Notes: generated from the sequence alone by a model not told the origin. Counted from the stretch's first letter, positions 29,663 to 39,189 are shown. The stretch: DNA of 64,000 bases from Cristatella mucedo (GCA_009760855.2 WPIO01000174.1:1-64000); one strand, 5' to 3'. Program-made: numbers and translations.

Positions 29663-29775
29663 GTTGACCAGATTGGGGAACGAACAAGCATGTTAGCATA
29701 TCAAGAGGCTGGTAATATTATCTCCACAGTATCTAGTTAGTTTGGCTCTCAGATGACTGACACCATTGTGAATGG
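29663..29775 (+). pseudogene. Decayed end of the repeat-bearing exon, up to a conserved splice donor
   Basis: Reading from 29,663 in the 12-residue frame gives VDQIGERTSMLAYQEAGN, then IISTVSS, a TAG stop at 29,738-29,740, then FGSQMTDTIVNG. The matching stretch in the short paralogue (up to 60,130) reads EAGHLIISTASSQFGSQMTD and has CAG where this copy has TAG. The exon ends at 29,775, followed by GTAAGT, with two bases of a Gly codon before the donor, as in the paralogue. The TAG and the frame breaks inside the array make this copy an unlikely source of a full protein. Whether it is still transcribed cannot be seen. Confidence 0.65.
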
Positions 29776-30629
29776 GTAAGTGGCACACGCTGTTGTGGGT
29801 ATAGTCAAAGGCCTGACGCCTCGAAGCCAATACTGGATAGTCCAACAGAAATATTACTTATAAACAGTAACAATGGCAGGTAGTTTGTATCGCAGTGTAA
29901 TAAGAGAAATCGAGCTCTGTGAAGGTGCTGTACACCTCGCTGCAAGTGAATCAGTACCTGTGCGTCAGTGTCATGCACAGTGTCAAGCCTGCGAAAACAA
30001 GCACATACCTTGCTTAGGCTTGTATGCTAAAGCAAAAATAAAGACAGACGTGACAGGCTGGCTATGGCAGTAGCTTGCAAGTCTTAATGTAGACGTATTA
30101 CTTTATGCAAATAAGTCAGGAATGGTTGTCGAAAATAAGGCATCCATTACTTCGATGCCTAATTAGAAGATCAATCACATGCACAGGTCTGCATTCTGCA
30201 CGATTTTGCATCGTTAGCTGTTCTTGCAAGACTTGTACAAGTCTACTTGTTAACACAGTAAAACCGTAGGTCGGTAGAATGGTACATGAATGTGTTCACT
30301 TGCCACGATTTACTCTTTCACCAATTCCACAATTGCCTACCTCCAGTAGTCTAGGCTTTGCAATCCTTGGCCTAATCTTGATTATGCCTCGGCACTTCGT
30401 CTGTTCTATGTCATTCCACAGATCATGACCTATGGAATTTCTGTTACCGTTCTGTAGTCAAGGAAGTTCTCGGCGTGTACAAACAGGCAACTTTTTCATC
30501 CTATGTGAAATGCCCAAAAGGAGATTCAGTTGGCTTAGGGCCCTGAATAATTAAATATTATTACAATAAAGACATTTGCTTCAGAATAGCCCACATACTA
30601 AATTATGGTTTTAATAGGAATATTATTAA

Positions 30630-30895
30630 TGATGGATTTGATGTAGCACCCTCATAACTTCTCTTCCTAGGCACTTTACATCTGCTGCAAAGTAAGCATG
30701 ATCGAATGGTTAGTGGCATCGGGCTCGATAAACATGAAGAATGACACTGTTGGGGATGACATGCACAGGGTCGGCATGCAAGCTCGGTTAGTGGCAGTGT
30801 CAGCACGCATAAGCACATAAAGGACGAAGCACAGGGACCAACTAAATGCTGTGATAAATAGATAGTTTTTAGTTTCTTTTCTATGTGTCATTGCA
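30630..30895 (-). mobile_element. LINE-A 3' end (non-LTR retrotransposon fragment)
   Basis: The complement carries the LINE-A 3' UTR landmarks: a stretch ending CCTGTGCATGTCATCCCCAA, then CATGCTTACTTTGCAGCAGA, then a degenerate form of the terminal hairpin. It is an old copy, and a matching one lies at 61,010-61,275. Confidence 0.8.
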
Positions 30896-30984
30896 GGCAG
30901 TACGATACATTTATGAACTACCCCTAGTGGCAAATTTATGCTATACAATTGCGGTATCTTCGTCATGCATGTAGCAGGGAAGAA

Positions 30985-31420
30985 TCAGGCTTCACAATAT
31001 ACAGCTGGTACAAAACTTTGGAGCCATGGTCGTTTGTCAAGAACTGTCGCAGTGTCCACATTATTGAAACGTTTCTCACCGACCTGCATTGGCTCCCCAC
31101 TAAGCAGCCTATCGACTAGTAAGGTTGTCTCCCTCACTTTTCTATCCCTTAATGCTCTTGCTCTGACCCACCTTGCTCAAGTACTTCGTGATCAGGTCAG
31201 GCATCTTAGGACCTGTTCAGCTGACTGGTGTTGCATGGCTGTGCGTCGAACTAACCTCTAACCCTTTGGAGACTGGACGTTTAGCTCTAGTGCTCCAAAA
31301 GCCTGGATCTAACTCCAGACTGACATTGCATCCCCAGATTTAACATTTAAATAGCATATGCAAAGTGCACGGAAAGGAATGAATTTTCCGAGGGTGGCAT
31401 ACCAAAGTTTTACATTATTA
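30985..31420 (+). mobile_element. LINE-A C-terminal and 3' UTR remnant
   Basis: Broken frames on the plus strand read LQLVQN-like, then TDLHWLPTKQPID with stops, then THLAQVLRD, then FSSSAPKAW. These are the end of the reverse transcriptase polypeptide of CR1/L2-type elements. A degenerate 3' tail (GTGCACGGAAAGGAATGAAT) follows. Compared with the paralogous copy at 61,385-61,860, this one lacks roughly 80 bp between TTTAAAT and the tail. Confidence 0.75.
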
Positions 31421-31903
31421 ATTGTCATCATTACTGATCCTGATTCTAGTAAACGGATGACTGGGCTTGCTGAATCTGGCGAACAGCCCCTACCACGATC
31501 CTACGAATAATTAAGCAGCGACTACATCGCGGCTTTATCAGAAGCCATGCAGCCTCTCCTATCAAAGATTTCTTCTCTCATTCATTTTTACGCGAAGCCC
31601 TTGAAGCTCTGGCATGTGCCACTGGCCAGTCTCAATAGCTTCGGCTCAAGGTTCATAAATACCAAAAGCAACCTGTCCATCCGGTGTTACCGGTAATGAG
31701 CTGAACCGCAGGGGGTAGGTGCTTCGCATGGCAGAGCAGTGCAGAGAGATCACGAGTCAATCCCTATTGACAATGCTTGCGAATGATTATGCCCACGGCG
31801 CTGTCACAGGCAGGCGGCTTGGATTAGAAAAATGGTGCGCGAAGAGTCAGTGCATTCGCCGAAGCCACAGCCGCGGCGATTTTGCAGTCACGTGACCTTA
31901 CAG

Positions 31904-32084
31904 GATGCCTCCGAGTGGCGACGGTCAGGGCGCTCCGACAGACCAAGACGCAGTTATCATCAATGACGTCATCGACAGCTTCGTAGACGAATGGCCGGAT
32001 GTTGTTTCGGCCCAAGCGGATCCAGCAGAGCTTCTCTACCAACGCCGGTCAGAAAGCCGACTGCTTGTGATACAGATACGATGA
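31904..32084 (+). pseudogene. Second exon of the array locus, shortened by a frame change
   Basis: After the acceptor TTACAG, one G completes the Gly codon left by the donor at 29,775, and the frame continues MPPSGDGQGAPTDQDAVIIN, then DVIDSFVDEWPDVV. It runs 59 codons to a TGA at 32,082. The paralogue at 62,054-62,360 reads TRPSEGRGTSSDDDGILAKF and NVTDEWPDAA, then stays open for 101 codons. Between the DEWPD motif and a shared CCGGTC the two copies differ by 2 bp, so they part frames. The continuation TPVRKPTACDTDT, matching TPVGEPIAYDFDTDD, is present here only in another frame. Function is not recognised. ATG at 31,905 could instead be a start codon. Confidence 0.55.
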
Positions 32085-32342
32085 CAAAGTTCGACTGCGA
32101 TGCGACGAAGCAAGAAGTCTCGAGTCAGCAGCAGCAGAGACCGCTGCTGTGGAGGCAGAGCAGCCGTTCGCCTGTAATTAATGCCGTTGTTAATTGGGTT
32201 GTTGATTCCTAATCTGCTGCACAAAGCGGCTGCAGCCACTGCGCCCATCTGATTAACAAGTGGACGTGTTTTTTTCTTCCAGATACGTTTGTTTAGAATC
32301 GGGCGAGCACTGGCCATTCAATGCCAAACTAATTGTCAGTAT
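32085..32342. other. Unassigned sequence between exon 2 remnant and a LINE-A insertion
   Basis: The first 30 bases still resemble exon 2 of the paralogue, up to AAGTCTCGAG. After a CAG-rich run the two loci no longer align until CTAATTGTCAGTAT at about 32,330. No gene is evident. Confidence 0.5.
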
Positions 32343-32805
32343 GTTAATAATAATAATTATAATTCACTTGATAAAGCGCCCTCAGAGAACTTAATCTCTC
32401 TCTAGGCGCTGTACATTTGCTACATAGGGAAATGCAATTGAATGGTGAGTAAAATCATGCTTGAAAAACATACAAAATGAATAATATGGTTAGGGGTGAC
32501 ATGCACAGGGTCAGCATGCAAATGTGGTTAGTGGCAGCATGCACAGTGTCAGCACGCATAAGCACATCAAGGACGAATCACAGGGACCCACTAAATGCTG
32601 TCCTAAATAGATGTGTTTTCAGGTTCCTTTTAAATGTGGTCAGGTCAGGGGATGTTCTGACGCAGGTCGGGAGGGAGTTCCAGGCTTTGGGAGCATACGA
32701 ACTAAATGCACGGTCTCCAAAGGATTTAAGGTTTGTACGAAGTATTTCTAGACTGTTGGATCCCGAAAAGCGGGTGGTACGATACTTGTCTCAAGCAGCT
32801 TAGCT
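32343..32805 (-). mobile_element. LINE-A insertion, 5'-truncated
   Basis: The left end shows the (ATT)n tail and then the complement of the terminal hairpin (AAAGCGCC...GGCGC). The 3' UTR and a short C-terminal piece follow to about 32,805. The paralogous locus at 62,705-62,735 lacks it and runs straight from CTAATTGTCAGTAT to AAAATGCCTCTACTGA, so that site is an empty target. The element inserted after the segmental duplication, or was lost from the other copy. Confidence 0.85.
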
Positions 32806-34030
32806 GAAATAAGAAAAATGCCTCTACTGAAGCGTTGGCACCCACAAATTTAGTTATTTCGTGAAATGGATTTCGTGATTTGGAAGAAAGAGAGCACGCT
32901 TTTGGCGTGACGTCACCAGCCAATCGCTTTCTGTCGAACCCACACACTGGCCAGGCTGAGTTCAACCCTGAAAGAATTCTCTCCTGCCTTTTCTCTCCTG
33001 TCTCCGTCCTGCAGGCTGTCCTCCTTACTGACGCCGAAGTTCCTCCTAGTTATAAAGTTTACGCGACAGATTTAGTCCGGTCCACGACAGATTTGATAGC
33101 CGATCTAGTCCAGCCCACAGCCCACAGCCCGTGCTCTAATCCGGGGTGCTGGTTTTGAAAGAGGGCTCCCCGGAATGACGCCGAACCAATACCAGCAGAA
33201 GTTGAGTTTGCCGCTGCAGTTATCATTGTACGCTGGTAATAGAATTGTACGCTGGTAACAGAAGGATATAAATAAAGGGAAGACGAGCGTTTTAAAAAAG
33301 CTTTTTCGGGAAAGGGAACAGTACCAAGTAATGTGTGCCCTTATAAGTGTGTGGATGTGTATTACTAAGAAACGTGCACCGGTACGATTTGTTGGTGGAT
33401 TTGATAAAAAGACGCACAGGGTATTCTACGTAAAAAAGGCTGAAGCATTGGCTGCAACGCATAGGCATATTATATTCAAGGACTTACTCTGAACGCCTCA
33501 ATATAACTCGAGCCTACGAACGTCAGCCATTTTTATTTTGGCCGTGGAGTGTACGTGACAAGCTCGTTGGTTTTGATTGGTCGGCCGGACCAACAGGGAG
33601 CCGAAAAGTTGTGACGGACTCTCCTTCTGGTGATTCTGCATACTTGGCTCCTATGTCCTAAATTTTGTGACGTATGACGACGTATTTTCCGAAATCTGAA
33701 GGAAATTTGTATACAATCTCCGGGCAAGTCTGCTGCGTAAATGTAGCTTTGTCCCTTCTGCCAGCCAACCACCCCCTTAGGTCTCTCTCTCTTAGTAACC
33801 CTCACCTGTCCCTCTCTGCCGGTGGCCTCCAGGCCCTTCAGAGGATTTTTTGGTGCTAAAAAAATCAACGCGAAATTCTTGACTCGCTTACCCGAGCTTG
33901 TGGTAGCATGTCCGTGACCTTATGGCCCGGTGTATTTTGTTCCGTCTGCAGCACCGGTTTCCGGTGTGCGTCTTTTCCGGCCGACTACCAAGATGGCAAG
34001 GTAGGCTGCAGCGGCACTTGTTCGTAACAA
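32806..34030. other. Duplicated non-coding block; no gene seen
   Basis: About 33,270-33,485 and 33,824-34,030 match 62,830-63,060 and 63,535-63,745. The stretch 33,490-33,820 is replaced in copy 2 by LINE and unrelated sequence. The short ORFs here (for example minus 33,533-33,868) have no recognisable motif. Confidence 0.5.
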
Positions 34031-34110
34031 TAATTTATAGTAACAATTATAATACATTTGATATAGCGCCCTCGGAGAATTGCCTCAGAGAACGCGAGCA
34101 ACGCGCTACA
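34031..34110 (-). mobile_element. LINE-A 3' tail fragment
   Basis: The complement reads AATTCTCCGAGGGCGCTATA, then ATCAAATGTATTATAATTG, a worn terminal hairpin plus A/T tail. It is shared with copy 2 at 63,745-63,850. Confidence 0.65.
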
Positions 34111-35055
34111 ACCTGGAGTTCGAAATATCAAAAAGTTAAAGACGCAGCGCTCGATATACGGCAAGCAGCGCTAGCCACAACGCCGTAGTAAAAAACGCAC
34201 AAGCAATAGCTGGCATATTATGGCTGATACGACAGGTGACTTCCAGCCGACTCGCTTACAGGCTTATAGCAGCTCACGTTCAGCGCTAGGACTCACCGAC
34301 CGGCAGATCGTTGTTCCAACAGCGACGAGCCGTGGGCAGTAGCCCAGTCCTGTGTCAGACAATAACAACTTTTCGTACATAACTATACGTCGAGCTGCTC
34401 CTAAGCGGCGGCTTATCGCGGTTATTTCGTAAGCCGCTCAACTCTAATTCGGCGGCAAAGGTCATAGTTCGTAAACGAGGTGAAGCTGTGAAAGTCATAG
34501 TTGATCATTTCGGGGCATTGCTTTGTTACAGCTGCCCTCGCAGGCCTCAGCTGGAGTCGGTATCAGCAGATGCACATACGTGCATACGATGAGCCGAGTC
34601 GCATTAACTAGGTAAAGCGACTGGCTTCGACTGGCCACCATTTTTCAATGACCGGAACTAGTAGGCCATTCTCTGACCCTGTATGTTGCAGCTCATACCT
34701 TTAGATGGACACGGAAAAAGTCTTGAAGGTGTCACCTGCATTTAATCCTTGTGGGATACGCACCGAGAATAGATGCTGCTTCCTAGATAGACACTTGTCA
34801 TCAATTATGTCTGCCCAGTCCATCTGCATTTTTCCCAATCGTACCGCTCGACGCTTGGACGAGCGACAGGTTAGGTGCGAGCCCCCTGGATTCATGTGTG
34901 CCTAAGCAAGTCGGCGGCGGCGGCCGTCTCTGTCTGTTCCATCAGACAGCTCTCGGGGCTGGTTTGCGGCGGCTGCTCTGTGTACTTGGTACTTGCTAGC
35001 TTTGCTCGCACGCCCAAGATGATCTTGAGCTCGTGTGTTGACCGCTCGTCTGTAG
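34111..35055. other. Unassigned sequence upstream of the cyclin remnant
   Basis: No transposon or clear exon is seen. Base composition becomes GC-rich from about 34,900. A 66-codon plus ORF at 34,705-34,905 has no recognisable motif. If the cyclin-like exon at 35,056 has upstream exons, they would lie here or further left. Confidence 0.4.
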
Positions 35056-35300
35056 TGGACGTTCAGATGGTCGGACCAGGTGACGCCACGGTCGCCGGTG
35101 CTGACCGAACGGGCGCGAGCTGCTCTGGTCGATAGGATTGCCGCCGTGCAGCACAGAAATAGCTTCGAGGCGGAAACACTGTTTATCGCCGTGAAGCTGT
35201 TCGACCGCGCTACGTGGCCGCGACGCCGGAGCAGCCGCAGACCGAGAGGCGACTGTGGCTCGCCGGTTTCGTGGCGTTTCGAATTGCAAGCAAGTACGAG
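35056..35300 (+). pseudogene. Cyclin N-terminal box exon (A/B-type cyclin), one frame break
   Basis: After a TGTAG acceptor the frame reads through VLTERARAALVDRIAAVQ and FEAETLFIAVKLFDR. This fits the start of the cyclin box, where A/B cyclins have an R-x-I-L-V-D-W helix followed by ETL-LAV-L-DR. A 2-bp excess in GACCGCGCTAC (about 35,205-35,211) shifts the frame. In the next frame the fold continues RYVAATPEQPQTERRLWLAG, then FVAFRIASKYE, ending exactly at the donor GAG|GTACGT. IASKYE is the conserved helix-3 motif holding the CDK-contact lysine. The usual Trp of VDW is Arg here. The frame break and the substitution suggest a pseudogene, but a sequencing error in the CGCGC run would restore the frame. 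Family assignment is from motif knowledge, not a search. Confidence 0.65.
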
Positions 35301-35509
35301 GTACGTGCTCGGCACTGGCTGGCGCGCGAGCGGTAGAGCCACTAATGATTGCTTGATTGCGACTGGCTCAGCTCGTCGTCTCTGGCCGAACGTCGTCTAC
35401 CGGAAGTAACTGTGGCTTCTAGCGGGGCATGGAAAAGAAGGCTATGCATTGCTTGCAGTTATGAGAGCATGCTTATTGCTGGTTAGACAAGACAGGTGGC
35501 ATACTTGAG

Positions 35510-35610
35510 CTTTGAAGCAAATATGAAGTGCCTAGAAAGAGATCGAGTTCTCCTAGGAGCTTTATCAAGTGTGTTATTATTATTAGTAGTAGTATTAGTA
35601 TTATGCCTGG
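35510..35610 (+). mobile_element. LINE-A 3' tail fragment
   Basis: It reads AAGTGCCTAGAAAGAGATCG, then GTTCTCCTAGGAGCTTTATC and AAGTGTG, followed by (TTA)n and (TAG)n. This is the LINE-A terminal hairpin and microsatellite tail without coding sequence. Confidence 0.8.
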
Positions 35611-36037
35611 AAAAATCTGCACGTGCTGGCGGCAAGGCACGTCCGGGTCAGGTCGTCGCCGTTAATCGCTTATGGTGTCTTTTCGCTTCGACGTTTCTGC
35701 CCTACAATTGACTGGTCTAGTGACCCCAGCTGCTTGCTAGCGGCCGAGTGGCTCGAGGCGCAGAGTTAGCACTCAAGCTTGTCTGACCGGTCGGCCATTT
35801 TGCTGAGGCCTGATCAAATTAGTGATGATCCTCTCTTGCCTCTCCCTGACTGCAAAGCCACGCTGAGCCAGGCGGCAGCTGTTCTGTGATGCGGATATGA
35901 CTATCAAGCTGGTCAGCTGGCTGATAGTAGTCTAGAAATGTTTGCCTAAGGCATCATTTCATGTTAGACCTCGCTGTTGCAGTATCCACTCATTTTTGAG
36001 TTGTCTCTGTCTTGCTTGTCGAATGGCTCTATCCCTG

Positions 36038-36162
<125 letters not shown>

Positions 36163-36558
36163 ATGTCTAGATTCATTACGCAAGGGCGCTCAATATTTCA
36201 CATATCCAGTATTGCCTTCTGACCTCCACAGACACATTTTGCCCTCTGACCTCCACAGACGCCGGTCCATTTCTCCAGCTTTTACTCACTGCTGCAGAGC
36301 TACAGCACTTTAAGAGCCCATTGAATTCTCAATTCGGTAAGGTTAAATGACAGAGTTTTTGCTTCTCAAAGTTGACCGCACAGCAGGCAGTTAAAGGCTG
36401 TTGGCTCAGGCAGTTCAACCGTAGTCATTCGTCTGACGAGCAGTGAGACGTGCTTGACATGAAAATAAATAAAAAGTTGCTTATGTAAAAGCTTCATTTG
36501 TATGGCGGCAGGCGCCCCGACGTCTGTCACAACCACTTGCACGTGCTTATAAATGAGC

Positions 36559-36631
36559 GTCCACTGCAGGATTCGAACCCACGACATCGGACGTGAAGAG
36601 CAAGCATTCTTCCTCATGGGCTATTACGGAC
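36559..36631 (-). mobile_element. tRNA-like head of a SINE (73 nt)
   Basis: The complement has a perfect B box, GGTTCGAATCC, preceded by GTCGT as in tRNA-Lys, and an A-box-like TAGCCCATGAGG 43 bases upstream. Its ends GTCCGTA and AGTGGAC can pair except for the last base pair. The anticodon stem pairs badly, so it is scored as a tRNA-derived element rather than a working tRNA gene. Confidence 0.5.
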
Positions 36632-36757
36632 CTTCATATGTAGCTGTATTTGGCTTGATTGAGAATCGCGAAATTCCGTGCCTGTGTTTGCCCTGTTGGT
36701 CGATGTTTTGATATTAGTGCTCCTAACTAATACTGATCATACTTATATGACACGCAG

Positions 36758-37257
36758 AAGTGGTCGCACGATCACTTCGTGTGATCGGCTGCCAATTCTT
36801 ACGGCTAGCTGAGACGGCTCGAGCTCTCTTGGCGTGACGTTGGCGAATCTGCGTCATCGGCTCGAAGGTCTCAAGTCTCATTTGCAGCAAAGACAGCTAA
36901 GAAGGGACGTGTGGCTTCTGGCTCGGTACGTTCTGGAGATGAGCCTGCTGTCGTACCGCCCAGCCGAGCACCCTGACCGCGAGCTGGCAGCAGGTGCTCT
37001 GCGGCTTGCACACCGGATGAAGCGCATCCCGTCAGCGGACTTGGTACGAAAGCGAGGCTGGAACTGCTGACTGCCCACAAGCCGCCGCGCGGTGGCGAGG
37101 CCTTGCTGCTTGTCGAGAGCCGACGTTCTTTGACCAGGCCGAAGCTGCTGAACAGGAGCTGGTGCACACTTTGGGCGCAGCTTCGCATTTGAACGGCCTG
37201 CTCCATCGAGCCTCGATCCTGCATCACGCAATACGACACAAATATTCAACTGAGTAA
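36758..37257 (+). pseudogene. Cyclin C-terminal box remnant with frame breaks
   Basis: Three pieces lie in cyclin order. The first, frame from about 36,760, reads RVIGCQFLRLAETARALLA, resembling the FLRR-A-K segment before the C-terminal box. The second, frame open 36,813-37,070, contains RRDVWLLARYVLEMSLLSYR, then ELAAGALRLAHRMKR. It matches the LA-YLLE-SLLDY...AAALYLA core of A/B and B3 cyclins. The third, frame to 37,257, ends LLHRASILHHAIRHKYST, resembling the AVR-KYS end. About 20 more residues than expected lie between pieces one and two, and pieces two and three are in different frames. The final ACTGAGTAAGG could be a stop or a donor. The order of all pieces with the exon at 35,056 argues for one cyclin locus. 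The antisense ORFs here are shadows. Confidence 0.6.
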
Positions 37258-38479
37258 GGAGCGAAGTAAGGACATTGCTTAAGGAAACGCTGACTCGCTG
37301 CTTGTATGCTGGGTTGGCTGTGACGACTCGACAATGGCTTTGCAGTCATTTGTTTCGATGCGGGCATTCAAGTGCGAACTTTCGGATTGCCTCTCTGCTA
37401 TGAAAGCAGTAACAAGAATGAAGTAAAGAACTAGGAAAGACTAGCAGATAAAACACACACAGGGCGCAGTTCGTGTTGCTTTACATAGTTGCTTGTCTAT
37501 TTTCATGTGGTGAATTTTTTTGCATTGCGTGTTAGCAAACGTGGTCGACTATTGTAATAGGAGTTTTTGTCCCATAATTAGCAAGCGGCATTGAAAAGGT
37601 TTTTTTTGACAGGTGATTGTGCGGAATAAGGTTACCAGCCTGCGTTGATCTGGTATTAACTTCCGGAAGCCCACTAGCATATTAGGCACACGCTCCTTTC
37701 CCGTCTTTCGTCTGCTGGATGAACCTGGAAAACCACACTAATCTTGCATAATAATAATAATAACGCATTTGTGTAGCACTCTCAGAGAACTTAATCTCTT
37801 TCGACATTATCTGCCTAAAGCCATTTTTATAGGATTTACCTGCGAAACTTTCTCTTGTGTTAATAATGCTATAAAATGTTGACGGTGCTCAATGGTGTTA
37901 ATGATGCTCTCTAATCATCGTGACCAAAGTCGCTTGACGGATGTTTCTTGTTGTAGAGATGAGACCTTATCAAGTTGGACTGTGGGAATGCATCTCGTTG
38001 CATTTGCCAACTATTTCCTGCCCCGAATCACGCTAAAAAAACTCCCTTAGCTTATTCATAAAAGCGCTGGTCCACTTGTTTGCATGATTATTATCGCTGA
38101 TCATTACCAAGTCGTTACCGAGTAAGTTTTTCGGGATTCCCCCCCCCCTGCGAAACATCGTGACTGCATAATTAATTGTAGTACCGAGATTCGATCTCTC
38201 ACGTGGCTAGTCACGTGGCTTGCAAGCATTCTCAGTGTTCTCATGAGCACTGTTGACCTGTTCTGCAATTGCTTTATTTGGCCCACAAATATGTACTACT
38301 ACAAGTGGAGTGATCGCCCCGCAACCCATGGGCTCACATTCCTAATCTAGGGATACCAACGGCTTGGACCCTAAGACTGCCTCAAGTGGCCCATCGTGTG
38401 TGTGAAAAATATTTACCGCAGCAATTACATTCTTAAATATTCGTGTCAAACATCGATGTACAATAATTATTATTTTTTA
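37258..38479. other. Gene-free stretch with one LINE-A tail (37,738-37,805)
   Basis: A minus-oriented LINE-A tail (ATAATAATAATAATAACGC, then CTCAGAGAACTTAATCTC) sits at 37,738-37,805. Nothing else recognisable is seen. Confidence 0.55.
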
Positions 38480-38965
38480 CTGGTATATTCTCTGGAAAAG
38501 CACGGCTTTGGTGGTCTTGAACGCAGCACAATGATTCTCGTCCGGTCACTGCGTCTCAGCTCTCGTCTTGCACTTACTAACATTTTTATTTCGTTGCGTC
38601 CTAGCTCCCAGCTTGGACTTATTTAAAAGCCTGGAACTCACTCCCGACTTGCCTCACGACATCTCCTGACTTGACCACATTTAAAAAGAAACTAAAGTGC
38701 ATCTATTTATCACGGCATTTAGTGGGTCCCTGTGGTTCGACCTTTATGCGCTTATACGTGCTGACAATGTGCATGCTGCCACTATCCCTACTTGCATGCT
38801 GACCCTGTGCGTATCACCCCTAGCCACGTTATTCTTGTTGTTTATTGAGCATGCTACCATTACCAATTCGATCGTGCTTCCTTTGCAGCAAATGTAAAGT
38901 TCGTAGAATGAGATTGGGTTCTCTCAGGCGCTATATTATATGTATTATTATTTATAAGGCGGTTG
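38480..38965 (+). mobile_element. LINE-A C-terminal end and 3' UTR
   Basis: Broken frames near 38,510-38,690 resemble the polypeptide end (KAWNSLP-like, then FKKKLK-like). The 3' UTR from about 38,700 carries TTTAGTGGGTCCCTGTGGTT, a TGCATGCTGACCCTGTGCG segment, the CCTTTGCAGCAAATGTAAAG box, a hairpin remnant and an A/T tail. Confidence 0.85.
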
Positions 38966-39058
38966 CGTTTGCAGCAAACAACTTTAATCGGTGTGTCTTT
39001 ACTTCGCTGGAGGTAATCCCAACCTTTGGTCGACTTGTTTATTTATTTTTTTGCCCAG

Positions 39059-39189
39059 GATGCAGTGCTACTCAGCGAATGCGCCTCTCGTCGAGTGAGT
39101 CGAGAGCTGTGACTCGACGTCTCTGCGAGCACGTGGATGCGATCGCCGGACGACCCTTACTGTTCGCTTCCTTCTCGCCAGAGAACTGA
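39059..39189 (+). CDS. Possible unrecognised exon after a strong acceptor
   Basis: A long T-rich tract followed by GCCCAG precedes a frame reading CSATQRMRLSSSESRAVTRR, then LCEHVDAIAGRP, to a TGA at 39,187. The residue mix looks protein-like. There is no recognisable domain and no partner exon, and the CTCGTCGA...TGTGACTCGACGTC stretch is partly repeated at 39,302-39,338. Treat as a weak candidate. Confidence 0.2.

Larger units (their letters stand above)
1..29700. repeat. 36-bp tandem array (about 825 units), continues past the left edge
   Basis: Direct reading shows a head-to-tail 36-bp period for the whole stretch. A typical unit starts GATCACCAGATTGGTGACC and ends GGCATGTCTGAA or GGCATGTCGGCA. 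Read on the plus strand in one frame, each unit gives 12 residues such as DHQIGDRTGMSA, DHEVGKRGRMSA, ESEVHKRRCMSA or DHVAGDRMGISA. A second plus frame gives ITRLVTEQACLK-like 12-mers, and two minus frames give HQPRDLPTC-like and VICRHASAF-like 12-mers. Unit types recur in a set order, so the array grew by copying blocks of units. Single-base indels and many stop codons interrupt the 12-residue frame; the longest stretch in it is about 180 codons. The array is therefore best treated as satellite or minisatellite DNA derived from a coding repeat rather than as one giant gene. No unique sequence interrupts it. It ends at the junction with the exon remnant near 29,663-29,775. Confidence 0.95.
29776..31903 (+). 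other. Intron-like interval of the array locus, containing LINE-A remnants
   Basis: It begins with GTAAGT and ends with TTACAG. It is homologous nearly throughout to 60,131-62,053 in the second copy, including the non-repetitive first 850 bases. Within it are a minus-strand LINE-A 3' end (about 30,630-30,895) and a plus-strand LINE-A C-terminal remnant (about 30,985-31,420). Both are shared with the second copy, so they predate the duplication. Nothing else recognisable is seen; the short ORFs here are not conserved as protein. Confidence 0.55.
29663..34110 (+). repeat. Segmental duplication, copy 1
   Basis: Collinear similarity with about 60,000-63,850 covers the exon end and donor, the intron, the acceptor and second exon, the block from AATGCCTCTACTGA (about 32,815), the block with GCACCGGTACG (about 33,375) and the block from GGCCTCCAGGCCCTTC (about 33,824) to a LINE-A tail near 34,110. 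Interruptions specific to copy 1 include the LINE at 32,343 and about 380 bp at 32,880-33,260 that have no counterpart. Confidence 0.85.

Noticed and set aside
1-29700. CRISPR array reading of the 36-bp repeats
   Set aside because: Units are contiguous with no spacers, vary in sequence, and sit in eukaryotic-type DNA beside splice sites and LINEs.
1-29700. A single giant repeat-protein gene (about 9,900 residues)
   Set aside because: The 12-residue frame is broken by a recurrent two-stop unit and by non-triplet indels; no frame is open for more than about 320 codons.
30938-31261. 107-codon ORFs at 30,938 and 61,332 that look conserved between the two loci
   Set aside because: They run across a decayed LINE-A remnant in mixed frames; the similarity comes from the segmental duplication, not from coding constraint.
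36559-36631. Functional tRNA gene on the minus strand
   Set aside because: Length and boxes fit, but the D and anticodon stems do not pair and similar tRNA-like heads occur elsewhere as SINE pieces.
36871-37249. Minus-strand ORFs of 122 and 123 codons
   Set aside because: They are antisense to the cyclin-like frames, which have the recognisable motifs.
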